Shown here one piece after another: positions 9,727-18,500 of a stretch of DNA of 64,000 bases (positions within the stretch are counted from its first letter, which is position 1; each line of letters starts with the position of its first letter). Below the pieces are notes generated by a model. It worked only from the letters and a program-made list of their open reading frames with translations, made no database searches and was not told where the DNA came from. The DNA comes from Chloroflexota bacterium (GTDB taxonomy: Bacteria > Chloroflexota > Anaerolineae > Aggregatilineales > J027). Both the position numbers and the translations under genes were made by a program. Location of the stretch: assembly GCA_016234595.1 (NCBI GenBank), contig JACRBG010000028.1, positions 62,001 to 126,000 of the forward strand. The letters run 5' to 3'.

Positions 9727-10209
9727 ATGTTCATATTCGGGCGAAAATCACTGTATCTCTTGGTTGCGCTTACAGCCCTTATGATTGCCATCCTATTGTT
9801 GTTAGAGACTGGCGATAGTCCAGCAACTAGCCATTTAAATCCGACGAATTCCACCCTCACCTCTACCGATATTCCCATATTACCTTTTCCTGAAAACCCC
9901 GACCCAACCTTGTGTGGGATTCCGACCGTGTGGGGATCGGCCAACAATTGGGCGTGGCTGACGGGTGTTTATAATGGGGTGATGGTTGAACCTATCGTTT
10001 ATTTATATGACAGCCACTTGCGACGGGGGATTAAGGCTCAAGCACCGCATGGAACACAGGTCAAAATTGTGCTTTTTCAAGCAAACCCCGTCTTAGATTA
10101 TTACATGGTGCAAATTCCAGATGCGGCAGTAGGTCAGAGTGAAGGGTGGGCTCCTGCGCCATTCGTATCGTTTGCGCCAGTTGGAGAGACGGTGCGGCGT
10201 TTTGGTTAG
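9727..10209 (+). CDS. Membrane-anchored extracellular protein, unknown function
   Basis: About 160 aa. The ATG at 9727 is chosen because AGGAAGGA lies 8 nt upstream; an earlier TTG at 9679 has no such site. It begins with an N-terminal signal anchor (about residues 8-28, YLLVALTALMIAILLLLE), then a Ser/Thr/Pro linker. A compact C-terminal region of about 100 residues contains CGIPTVWGSANNWAWLTG and a basic-aromatic stretch ending in EGWAPAPFVSF. That region resembles a bacterial SH3-like barrel, as in the lipoprotein at the left edge, but the match is weak. It is monocistronic and converges on the sugar permease gene. I cannot assign a function. Confidence 0.7.
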   Translation: MFIFGRKSLYLLVALTALMIAILLLLETGDSPATSHLNPTNSTLTSTDIPILPFPENPDPTLCGIPTVWGSANNWAWLTGVYNGVMVEPIVYLYDSHLRRGIKAQAPHGTQVKIVLFQANPVLDYYMVQIPDAAVGQSEGWAPAPFVSFAPVGETVRRFG

Positions 10210-10234
10210 GGAGTTAAGGGGATAAAAAGAGATA

Positions 10235-10254
10235 GGGGCGATTTTTACCGCCCC
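10235..10254. terminator. Hairpin between convergent genes
   Basis: Stem GGGGCG (10235-10240) with CGCCCC (10249-10254) and an 8-nt loop lies between the stop codons of two convergent genes. On the minus strand it is followed by TATCTCTTTTTAT, so it may act as a terminator for the sugar transporter operon and possibly in both directions. Confidence 0.5.
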
Positions 10255-10259
10255 ATTGT

Positions 10260-11153
10260 TTAGCCCTTGACTGCGCCGGCAGTGAGACCACCGATAATTT
10301 GGCGTTGGAAGAACAGCACCAAAATAACAAGTGGGACAGTGACGACGACGGCTGCGGCCATTCTTTCGGCAACGGGGTCTTGGAACGAGACCTCACCGGA
10401 GAATAGGGCAATCGAGACGGGTACAGTGTAGGAATCAGCATTGGTGGACGTGAAGGTCAAAGCAAAGAGATATTCATTCCACGCCGCGATAAAGGTCAAC
10501 AAGCCAGTGGTAACTAAAGCTGGCATGGTGAGGGGTAGCAAGATGCGGTAGAACACCTGAAAAGGTGAGGCCCCATCCACGAGAGCGGCTTGTTCTAGTT
10601 CACCGGGTAGCCCTTTAAAGAAGGCCGTCAGTACCCAAACTGTAAACGGTAGGGTAAAGATGGGGTACGAGATAACCAGCGACAGAATATTGCCAGCTAG
10701 ATCAAGCTCACGCACAATCCCAAAAAGTCCCGAAAGGATCGAGATTTGGGGGAACATCGTCATTGCCAAAATAGCGTACATCATCAACATGCGCCCACGA
10801 AACTTAACCCGCCCCAACGCATAGGCCGCGAACGAGCCGATCAGAAGGGATACCAATACACTGATTGAGGATACAATCGTTGAATTCAAGAGCGCATGGG
10901 TAAATTGCTCGTTATTAAAAACGGCTTTGTAATTGACGAGGGTTGGGTGGGTGTTGACATACGATGTTGATTGGATGGCCTGCTGCTCGGTTTTTAGGGA
11001 GGTATTGACCGCCCAGAAAAACGGGAAAACAGTATAAAAGAAAATTCCCGCTAACATCAAGTAGAAAGCGAATTTACCAAAGGTCTGCGGACGCAGGAAT
11101 TTTTGCAAAAAGCCAACAGGGTCCCCGTTATGGTCATAGGTTTGGGTCTTCAT
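10260..11153 (-). CDS. Sugar ABC transporter permease (MalG/ThuG type)
   Basis: 297-aa inner-membrane permease with six predicted membrane segments. The EAA loop that docks the ATPase is visible as LEQAALVDGASPFQVFYRILLPLTMPAL (about residues 195-222 region). The C-terminus ends in GGLTAGAVKG, typical of MalG-like proteins. Its ATG overlaps the TGA of the upstream permease (ATGA), so the two are translationally coupled. It forms a heterodimer with that permease for uptake of an oligosaccharide such as maltose or trehalose. No ATPase gene is present nearby; a shared MsmK/UgpC-type ATPase encoded elsewhere is presumed. Confidence 0.93.
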   Translation of the reverse strand: MKTQTYDHNGDPVGFLQKFLRPQTFGKFAFYLMLAGIFFYTVFPFFWAVNTSLKTEQQAIQSTSYVNTHPTLVNYKAVFNNEQFTHALLNSTIVSSISVLVSLLIGSFAAYALGRVKFRGRMLMMYAILAMTMFPQISILSGLFGIVRELDLAGNILSLVISYPIFTLPFTVWVLTAFFKGLPGELEQAALVDGASPFQVFYRILLPLTMPALVTTGLLTFIAAWNEYLFALTFTSTNADSYTVPVSIALFSGEVSFQDPVAERMAAAVVVTVPLVILVLFFQRQIIGGLTAGAVKG

Positions 11154-12721
11154 TGCTCTGACTCGATTCCTAAAATACGCATGTAAATGGCGGTGAAGAT
11201 AAATATGACGACGAAGATCACCACCCCGATGGCTGAAGCATAACCAGCGTCTCGATTGGAGATAAGTTGTTCATAGTTATAGGTCGCCATGGATAGTCTT
11301 TGGCGGCCTAACAGCACCTGAAACACATCGAAGACCCGCAGAGCATCCAACGTGCGGAATACTAAGGCGACTGCAATGGTTGGACGCAACAGGGGAAGTG
11401 TTATCGAGAAAAACTGGCGGATACGTGAAGCTCCGTCCACCTGTGCTGCTTCATAGATGTCACTGGGAAGGGTTTGTAAACCCGCAAGGACAAGTAGCGC
11501 CATGAATGGAGCGGTTTTCCATACGTCCACGGCGATGATTGCGTTCATCTGCAACCCAGCTTCAGTCAACCATGCTTTAGATTGATCAACCAAGCCGACA
11601 TCCAGTGCAAATTTGTTGATGATACCAGAGGTATTATCGCGCAGCATGGTATCCCACAGCTTGGCCGAGACGACGGTTGGAATGGCCCACGGGACAAGCA
11701 TCGCGGCACGCATAACCCCCCGCCCCTTGAAACTGGAATTGACCACGAGGGCAATGATGATGCCCAATAGTAATTCGAGTACCACGGATGAGAGTGTGAA
11801 GCGTAATGTGTTAAAGGTGGCTAATATGAAGCCTTCATCTGTTCCACTAAATGCCACCCCTCGTCCGTTACCTATTGAATAGACGTCGGCGGTACGATAG
11901 CCTTTTTCTAATAGGTCGCGGTTAATGAGTTCCCACATAGTTTTCCCAGTGCGTTCATTGACTTCGCAGTTTCCAGCCTCATCTTTTTTACAATCTACGA
12001 TGTCCATACGAACGGTGAGTAGGTTTTTGTAATTATCGAGGCCCACAAATTCCACTTTTTGGTCGCCACTGGCAAAGCGTTTATTGGTGACACTGGTGAC
12101 GAACGTTTCCTCGAGTGGACGAACGGCAACGACCAATAACAAAGCGACAGTGGGAATCAATAGATTCCATGCCACACGGGAATTGCTTGAACTCAATGAT
12201 TCTTCACCGTGAAAGAGTGTGTTCACAATTGAGCTCATCCCAAGCCATGATAAGGCGAGAGGGATGGCTATCAGAAAGAACGAACTTGAACTCGTGATGG
12301 CATTGGCAAATTGAAAGCCGCTTTCGCCCGCGATTTTATCGGGCTGGCCCACTGTAAAAAAGCGAGCGATGCCGATGACGAGCGAACCAACTGTCATCCA
12401 TGTAAATGCGACAACCGTCCAACGGGCGGCAGTAATGGTGCGGTGACGCAAAAGTTGAAAACCCAATCGCGCAATCACAAGCCCCATAACCGTTGTTAGG
12501 ACGGGGACGCTAATCCCAAAAGCATCCAAAAATGCCAGAACTACGGAACCATCACCGTCAATGGCATCTTTAATGGTCGAATTTGTGAGGATGAAATAAA
12601 TTAAAACAGTAATGGCCCCAAGGCCAACAGCTATCAAAAAAATGGCGGCGGCATAAATAAAGTTTTGTTCTTGTCGTGTAGGGTCTCGACGTCCATAGAT
12701 ATCTAGCTCTTTAGAGGACAT
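11150..12721 (-). CDS. Sugar ABC transporter permease (MalF type, enlarged)
   Basis: 523 aa, much longer than the roughly 300 aa of most partners in this family. The N-terminal 180 residues add about four extra hydrophobic segments. A soluble insertion of about 80 residues (around 215-295, after FVGLDNYKNLL) contains two Cys in VDCKKDEAGNCEV, which may pair outside the cell. The transport core follows, with the EAA motif IYEAAQVDGASRIRQFFSITLPLLRP. Escherichia coli MalF also has a large periplasmic loop, so the insertion may contact the binding protein. The coupled downstream permease and the upstream binding protein complete the importer except for the ATPase. Confidence 0.9.
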   Translation of the reverse strand: MSSKELDIYGRRDPTRQEQNFIYAAAIFLIAVGLGAITVLIYFILTNSTIKDAIDGDGSVVLAFLDAFGISVPVLTTVMGLVIARLGFQLLRHRTITAARWTVVAFTWMTVGSLVIGIARFFTVGQPDKIAGESGFQFANAITSSSSFFLIAIPLALSWLGMSSIVNTLFHGEESLSSSNSRVAWNLLIPTVALLLVVAVRPLEETFVTSVTNKRFASGDQKVEFVGLDNYKNLLTVRMDIVDCKKDEAGNCEVNERTGKTMWELINRDLLEKGYRTADVYSIGNGRGVAFSGTDEGFILATFNTLRFTLSSVVLELLLGIIIALVVNSSFKGRGVMRAAMLVPWAIPTVVSAKLWDTMLRDNTSGIINKFALDVGLVDQSKAWLTEAGLQMNAIIAVDVWKTAPFMALLVLAGLQTLPSDIYEAAQVDGASRIRQFFSITLPLLRPTIAVALVFRTLDALRVFDVFQVLLGRQRLSMATYNYEQLISNRDAGYASAIGVVIFVVIFIFTAIYMRILGIESEQ

Positions 12722-12745
12722 GTGAGTTTCCTTTGGTTATATGAA

Positions 12746-12780
12746 GCAGTGGGGGAAGAAGATCTTCTCCCCCCGGCTGC
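12746..12780 (-). other. Strong intercistronic stem-loop after the binding-protein gene
   Basis: The spacer between the binding-protein gene and the permease gene holds the palindrome AGAAGATCTTCT flanked by GGGGG(A) and CCCCC(C), with outer GCAG/CTGC arms. There is no T-tract. Such hairpins between malE- and malF-type genes are known to stabilise the upstream mRNA and reduce permease expression; this use here is inferred. Confidence 0.65.
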
Positions 12781-12794
12781 GTTCATAGATGCTT

Positions 12795-14111
12795 TTACTT
12801 GCCTAACAATTCAGCAAGGTCTAATTCAAGCAAGGACATAGCAGTTTCGGCATCCTGATCACCACTCAACACGCTGTGAACAGCATTGAAGTAGAGAGTC
12901 GAAACTTCATTGTAGTGCGGCGCAGAGATGGTGGAGGGGCGAGCAACTGTACTCACGAATACGTCATATAGGCTACCGAAAATGGGGGTAGCTTCCAGCA
13001 CGTCGGGGTCCTGATAGATGCTGGCGATGGTGGGATTGTAGGAACCCACAATGGCGCGGTGCTTTTGTTGTTCGGCGCTGGTCATAAAGACGGCGACGGC
13101 GGCAGCGGCATCCACGTTTTGGCTGTACTTGGAGACGGCGATTTGCCAACCACCGAGGGTGGCAGCACCGTGACCAGCTTCACCGGAAGGAAGAACGGTC
13201 GCATCGAACTTGCCAGCGACAGCACTGTCTTCGGCATTGCCCAAGCTGTAGGCATAGGGCCAGTTACGCATAAAGGCGGCGTTGCCTTGTTGCCATACGG
13301 TCCGGGCATCTTCTTCTTGGTAGCTGAGGACACCGGGCGGGCTGATGGTGCCAACCCATGAGGCGGCCAAATCAAGTTGGGCCAACCAAGCGGGATCACT
13401 GACTTCAATTTCGCCAGTTTCGGGGTTGACGATACGGGTGTCGGAAGAACTCCATTGCCATTCCAAGGCATCGCAGGTCAAGCCTTCATAGGAATTACCT
13501 TGCCACACATAACCCCAGAATTCGGTGTTACCTTCGGCACGTTCGCCTTCCTGAATGGTGGTTGCCATGTCAGTCAGTTCTTGCCAAGTGGCGGGTGGCG
13601 CGGTGAACCCATATTTTTCCAGCAGGTCGGTGCGGTAGTAGAGCAGACCAGCGTCGGTATAGAAGGGGATACCCACCAGATGACCATCAACGGTATTGTT
13701 TTGGATGATCGCTGGGAAATGGGAATCAATGACTTCTTGGCTCATATAGGGGGCCAAGTCAACGAGATGTTCAGCCAAGTCGCCGGGCCAAATCACGTCA
13801 ATCAACATCACGTCAATGTCGGAGCTTTGGGCCTCAAAGAATTGCAGGTAGAGGCTGATGCGGTCGGTCGCGCTTTCGGGAAGATCTAAGGCTTTGATGG
13901 TGACGTTGGGGCAGGCTGCCATAAATTCATCATAGGCTTCCAGCATCAATTCTTTTTGAGTACCAACAGTGTCGGTTCCAACCACAACGGTGACTTCTTG
14001 GTCAGTGCCGCAGCTGATAGTGGTGCCACCATCTTGGGCCTGAATATTGCGTGGGACGATTGCGAAGGCAACCACCGCAACTAAAGCGAAAACAAGCAAT
14101 TTCTTAAGCAT
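12795..14111 (-). CDS. Sugar ABC transporter substrate-binding protein (ThuE/LpqY-like)
   Basis: 438-aa extracellular binding protein of the SBP_bac_1 family. A signal peptide covers about residues 1-25 and is cleaved near IQAQD; there is no lipobox. Family landmarks are YDEFMAACPNV, DVMLIDVIWPGDLAEHLVDL, GIPFYTDAGLLYYRTDLLEKYG, PPATWQELTDMA and GGWQIAVSKYSQN. These resemble trehalose/maltose/alpha-glucoside binding proteins. The ribosome-binding site AGGAAAGG lies 8 nt from the ATG. The gene follows lacI by 251 bp, so it may be read from the lacI promoter or from its own unassigned promoter. The exact sugar cannot be told from sequence. Confidence 0.93.
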   Translation of the reverse strand: MLKKLLVFALVAVVAFAIVPRNIQAQDGGTTISCGTDQEVTVVVGTDTVGTQKELMLEAYDEFMAACPNVTIKALDLPESATDRISLYLQFFEAQSSDIDVMLIDVIWPGDLAEHLVDLAPYMSQEVIDSHFPAIIQNNTVDGHLVGIPFYTDAGLLYYRTDLLEKYGFTAPPATWQELTDMATTIQEGERAEGNTEFWGYVWQGNSYEGLTCDALEWQWSSSDTRIVNPETGEIEVSDPAWLAQLDLAASWVGTISPPGVLSYQEEDARTVWQQGNAAFMRNWPYAYSLGNAEDSAVAGKFDATVLPSGEAGHGAATLGGWQIAVSKYSQNVDAAAAVAVFMTSAEQQKHRAIVGSYNPTIASIYQDPDVLEATPIFGSLYDVFVSTVARPSTISAPHYNEVSTLYFNAVHSVLSGDQDAETAMSLLELDLAELLGK

Positions 14112-14362
14112 TTCTAAAACCTTTCCTCTCGCTCAATCAAACTCGTGTCAAAGCAATTAAAACGTGGCATCCGCGCAATGCAGACACCCTCCAATGGGCG
14201 GTATATACCACCTACTCTAGCACTTAAACCGATAAACACTCCTCCTTTGTAACCCTAACTGCCGAACGATAAAACAATCCTATAGATTGGGAGTAATCGT
14301 TGAGATGGGGATAGGTTTACCGCTGTAAAGTAAAATGTCCCTAACTCTAGTTCAAGAATTTT

Positions 14363-15385
14363 TTATGCAGTCAGTCTTTCAACAATAGAAAGCGCTAATT
14401 CGACATGCCAGTGATCGGGCTTAAAATATCCATTTTTTAGGCGTTCTAGCATATACTGCGCACCAAGTTCGCCACTATGAAAAAGTTGTTGATTAATTGT
14501 CGTTAGGCCCATATAGCTGGCGGCTTTGATGTCGTCAAAGCCTATAATCGCTATATCATCAGGTGTTCGCATTCCCAATTTATCAACTGCGGCAAGCACC
14601 CCAAAAGCTAAGGTATCGTAGGCTGCAAAGATCGCTGTAGGCCGATCGGCCATTGAAAGAAGATATTCACCTTGTTCCCGAGCTGCTTGCTCATTGGGAG
14701 CGCCAAACAGATACCATTGCTCGTTGAAGGGTATTCCAGCCGCGTGTAAGGCTCGTTTCATCCCCTCTAAACGACGCTGACTAATAGTCAAGCTGACTTC
14801 ATTGTCGAAGGCGTTATCTACACGATGTCCAACAAAACCGATTTTGCGATGACCTTTTGCGATCAAATACTCCGCTGCCATTTGACCCCCCGCCAGATTG
14901 TCAATGAAAATATGGGGATAGTAATCCACAGGGTCGTGGTCAACGCCGATGAGGGGAAGGCTAGGATTTAGCCGATGCAGTTCTTCATGAGTGAATGACT
15001 GGAGTAAATATGAGAGTACAATCAGGCCATCGACGGCAATCTGATTCCCGATTTCACGTAATTTGCGACGGGTCTGCTGAGGGTGACGGATGCTGTAGAG
15101 GACTAAGTCGTAATCATGATGGTCAAGGACATCTTGAATACCAGCCACGCGCTCTACAAATGAAGGATGGCTAAAAAACGGCGTAATTACGCCAACTGTA
15201 GTGGTTTTTCCGCCAGAAAGTTGACGAGCCGCTTTGTTGGGACTAAAGCCAAGCTCGGCTATGGCCTCAAGGACTTTTTGGCGAGTTCCATCGGCAACTT
15301 GTGAACTGCCATTAATGACCCTTGAAACTGTCCCGACTCCTACCCCTGCTCTTTGGGCAACATCTCTAATCGTCGGTGATCGCAT
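14363..15385 (-). CDS. LacI-family transcriptional regulator
   Basis: 340 aa. The N-terminal helix-turn-helix and hinge are clear: TIRDVAQRAGVGVGTVSRVINGS (residues 4-26) and SPNKAARQLSGGKT (about 48-61). The periplasmic-binding-protein-like effector domain follows, with GFVGHRVDNAF, IFAAYDTLAFGVLAAV and IAIIGFDDIKAASY. It is divergent from the WD40 kinase gene and upstream of the sugar importer. Two copies of TGGAAACGTTTCCA sit in its own promoter region, so autoregulation is strongly suggested, with derepression by the imported sugar or a derivative. The Leu in the hinge (AARQLSGGKT) is the residue that intercalates at the central CpG of LacI operators. Confidence 0.95.
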   Translation of the reverse strand: MRSPTIRDVAQRAGVGVGTVSRVINGSSQVADGTRQKVLEAIAELGFSPNKAARQLSGGKTTTVGVITPFFSHPSFVERVAGIQDVLDHHDYDLVLYSIRHPQQTRRKLREIGNQIAVDGLIVLSYLLQSFTHEELHRLNPSLPLIGVDHDPVDYYPHIFIDNLAGGQMAAEYLIAKGHRKIGFVGHRVDNAFDNEVSLTISQRRLEGMKRALHAAGIPFNEQWYLFGAPNEQAAREQGEYLLSMADRPTAIFAAYDTLAFGVLAAVDKLGMRTPDDIAIIGFDDIKAASYMGLTTINQQLFHSGELGAQYMLERLKNGYFKPDHWHVELALSIVERLTA

Positions 15386-15417
15386 AAAAATTTAAAATCT
15401 TCACTCTATTTTTAGGC

Positions 15418-15475
15418 ATTTGGAAACGTTTCCAAATACTCTCCAAAGTATATCTGGAAACGTTTCCATTGTCAA
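15418..15475 (-). promoter_or_regulatory. lacI promoter with two perfect LacI-type operators
   Basis: On the minus strand TTGACA (15470-15475) and TATACT (15447-15452) are spaced by exactly 17 nt. The palindrome TGGAAACGTTTCCA lies inside that spacer (15455-15468). A second copy at 15421-15434, extended to a 20-bp palindrome over 15418-15437, lies just past the expected start site. Centres are 34 bp apart. Binding would block both polymerase entry and escape. Confidence 0.88.
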
Positions 15476-15488
15476 ATTCCATTTACAA

Positions 15489-15517
15489 TTGTTTACAATC
15501 AGGGCTGCAACTATACT
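15489..15517 (+). promoter_or_regulatory. Putative promoter of the kinase-WD40 operon
   Basis: TTGTTT (15489-15494), a 17-nt spacer and TATACT (15512-15517) read on the plus strand, 35 bp before the kinase start. The -35 match is modest. The nearer LacI operator ends 20 bp upstream, so the LacI protein could affect this divergent promoter too. Confidence 0.45.
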
Positions 15518-15552
15518 TGGGAATAAAGGGTGTAAGGTAGCAAATTTATTTT

Positions 15553-18500
15553 ATGATGACCGCCGACTTTGCCGGACAAACTATCAAAGGTTATGAATTA
15601 GAATACGTTATTGGCAAGGGCGGTTTTGCTGTTGTCTATCGGGCCTATCAGCCACTGGTAGAACGCGAAGTTGCTGTCAAAATATTTGACCCTCAATTTG
15701 CCAACCACCCCAATTTCATCCGCCGCTTTGAACTTGAAGCCCAAATAATTGCCCAATTGGAACATCTTCATATTGTGCCCCTACATGATTATTGGCGAGA
15801 ACCCAACGCAGCCTTTATCGTCATGCGTTTGCTTAAGGGCGGCAATTTAAGTGAATCTATCCAAAAACATTCATGGGGGTTGACCGCGACAGCCCGTTTG
15901 TTAAATCAAGTGGCAACGGCATTGGCACACACCCATCGTAAGGGGGTTGTCCATCTTGACCTTAAGCCTTCGAATATCTTGTTAGATGAGGATAACAACG
16001 CCTATTTAGCTGATTTTGGGATCGCCAAAAAATTAGTGGGTAAACCCGATGCACCTTATGAGGAAGGCCTATTTGGTTCGCCTGCCTATATGTCGCCAGA
16101 GCAAATTCGAGGCGACCCAATTACCCCTCAAGCCGATATTTATAGCCTCGGCGTTTTGTTGTTTGAGGTATTGACCCGTCAGATGCCCTTTAATGAACCA
16201 AGTGATACGGCCTTGATGGATCGGCATCTGTTTGATCCGCTGCCTGCGGTGAATGATGTGCGGGCTGATTTGCCACCATTAATCAATGAGGTCATTCAGA
16301 GGGCCACCGCAAAAAAGTTAGAGGTGCGCTACGGTGATGTCCTCAGCTTTGCGGCGGATTTTACGCGCATGGTGGAGACCATTGAGGGGACTCAACTTGA
16401 TGCCAACCGAGCGAAGGTGGAGGATGATCCGAATAGACTACCCGGTCAAACGGTCAAATTTGGGCCGACGACTGAATTAACACGTAAAACACAGCTCATT
16501 ACGCCTCTGATTGCACCGCCGAATCCCTATAAAGGTTTACGTCCCTTTATGGAAACTGATTCAGGTAGTTTTTATGGTCGGGAAAAGCTGTTGCAGCGGA
16601 TTTTGCAGAAGTTGATTGAAGAGGTGCCCTATCAGCGATTTTTGGCGATGGTTGGGGCAAGTGGCAGCGGGAAATCGAGCATTGTCAATGCAGGGTTGAT
16701 TCCAGCACTGCATCGTGGGGATTTAGCTGGCTCGGAAAACTGGTTTGTTACTCGCATGACACCCAGCACAAACCCCTTGCGGCATTTAGAAACAGCCTTG
16801 TTGAGCATCGCATTTGGGGAAAGTGATTGGATTAGCGCTCGACTGCATCAAAGTCCGCGCGGTTTGGTCGAGGTGGCGGTGGACATCATGAGCGAGGGCG
16901 ACGAGCTTGTCTTGGTCATTGACCAATTTGAGGAAGTTTTTACTCAAGCCGATGATTCCCAAGAGCAAGCGCTTTTTCTCGAAAGCCTATTGGTGGCAGT
17001 GAAAGACCCGGCCAGTCGTGTGCGGGTGGTGATTGTATTACGGGCGGATTTCTATGACCGCCCCCTGCTCTATCCCGGTTTTGGTGATTTGCTGCGTGAC
17101 CGGACTGAAATTATTTTGCCACTGCAAGCTCATGATTTGGAACAGGTGATTATTAAGCCTGCTGAACAAGTTGGGGTGAAGGTTGAGTGGGAGTTAGTTG
17201 ATGCGATGATTAATGATGTCGGTCAGCAACCGGGGGCGCTACCCTTGCTGCAATACGCTTTGACCGAACTTTTTGAACAACGGGAAGGGCGTATTTTGAC
17301 CTATGCAGCCTATCAAAAAGGAGGGGGAGTTGCAGGGGCGCTTTCCCGACGAGCCGACGAATTGTATGAAAAAGAAGCGATAATGGGACGAGAGGCCATC
17401 CGTCAGCTTTTCTTGCGCTTGGTCACGATTGGCGAAGGGGTTGAGGATACTCGCCGCCGCGTGCGTTGGAGTGAACTGACAGCGATCGCTCCAGCCAAAA
17501 CCCATCCACTGTGGGGGGTAGTCGAAGCATTTGGCAAATTTCGGTTATTAACCTTTGACCATGACCCATTGACTCGTGAACCAACGGTTGAAGTGGCCCA
17601 TGAGGCCCTTATCCGAACGTGGGGGCGTTTACACCAATGGCTCGATGAAGATCGGCAAAATCTGCTGATTCAACGCCGCCTTGCTACGGCTGTCACCGAA
17701 TGGCGCAGCAATGGATATGAGGCTGGGTATCTTGCCAGCGGGGCGCGGTTGGGCCAATTTGAATTATTGGCGGACGAACGGTTGATGGTGTTGACCGATG
17801 ATGAAAAAAACTATTTAACTGCCAGTATCCAAGCACGACAAAGGGCCAAGCGACGAGGGCAACTTTTGGTGGCGGGGCTAGTATTGTTTTCGATGGTGGC
17901 GTTGATTTTGGCGGGTTTGGCTTGGACAGCACAACGACAGGCTCAACACGCCGAGGCCACCGCAGTGCAAGATCGTAATCGGGCAAATCGTGAGGCGAGG
18001 ATAGCACGGTCACGCGAATTAGCTTCCACCGCCTTAAATAAGGCTAATCAACTTGATTTAGCTCTGTTATTGAGTTTAGAGAGTGGTCAAGCGGCGGATA
18101 CTTTCGAATCACGTAGCAGTCTGCTTACCCTGTTGCAATCAAACCCGCATCTGTTGACTTTTTTACAGGGGCATACTGACCGAGTACGCGATGTAGCTTT
18201 TAGCCCGGATGGAAAACTATTGGCTTCGGCGGGGCAAGATGGGCGCATTATTCTATGGGACGCTGTTACCCACCAACGCATCCGAGAATTTACTGGGATG
18301 ACAGGGGCTGTCAACGGGGTGGCCTTTAGTCCTGATGGAAAACTATTGGCTTTGGGTGGAACAGATGCCTTGCTCTATCTGTGGGATGTGCAAACAGGGG
18401 AATTATTAGGTAATCCTTTGCTTGGACACACGGATTCAATTTGGCGACTGGCTTTTAGTCCGGATGGCACACAATTGGCTACAGCTAGTCAAGACCAAAC

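Noticed and set aside
9570-9947. 125-codon minus-strand frame
   Set aside because: Antisense to the start of the anchored protein gene, which has a strong ribosome-binding site and signal anchor.
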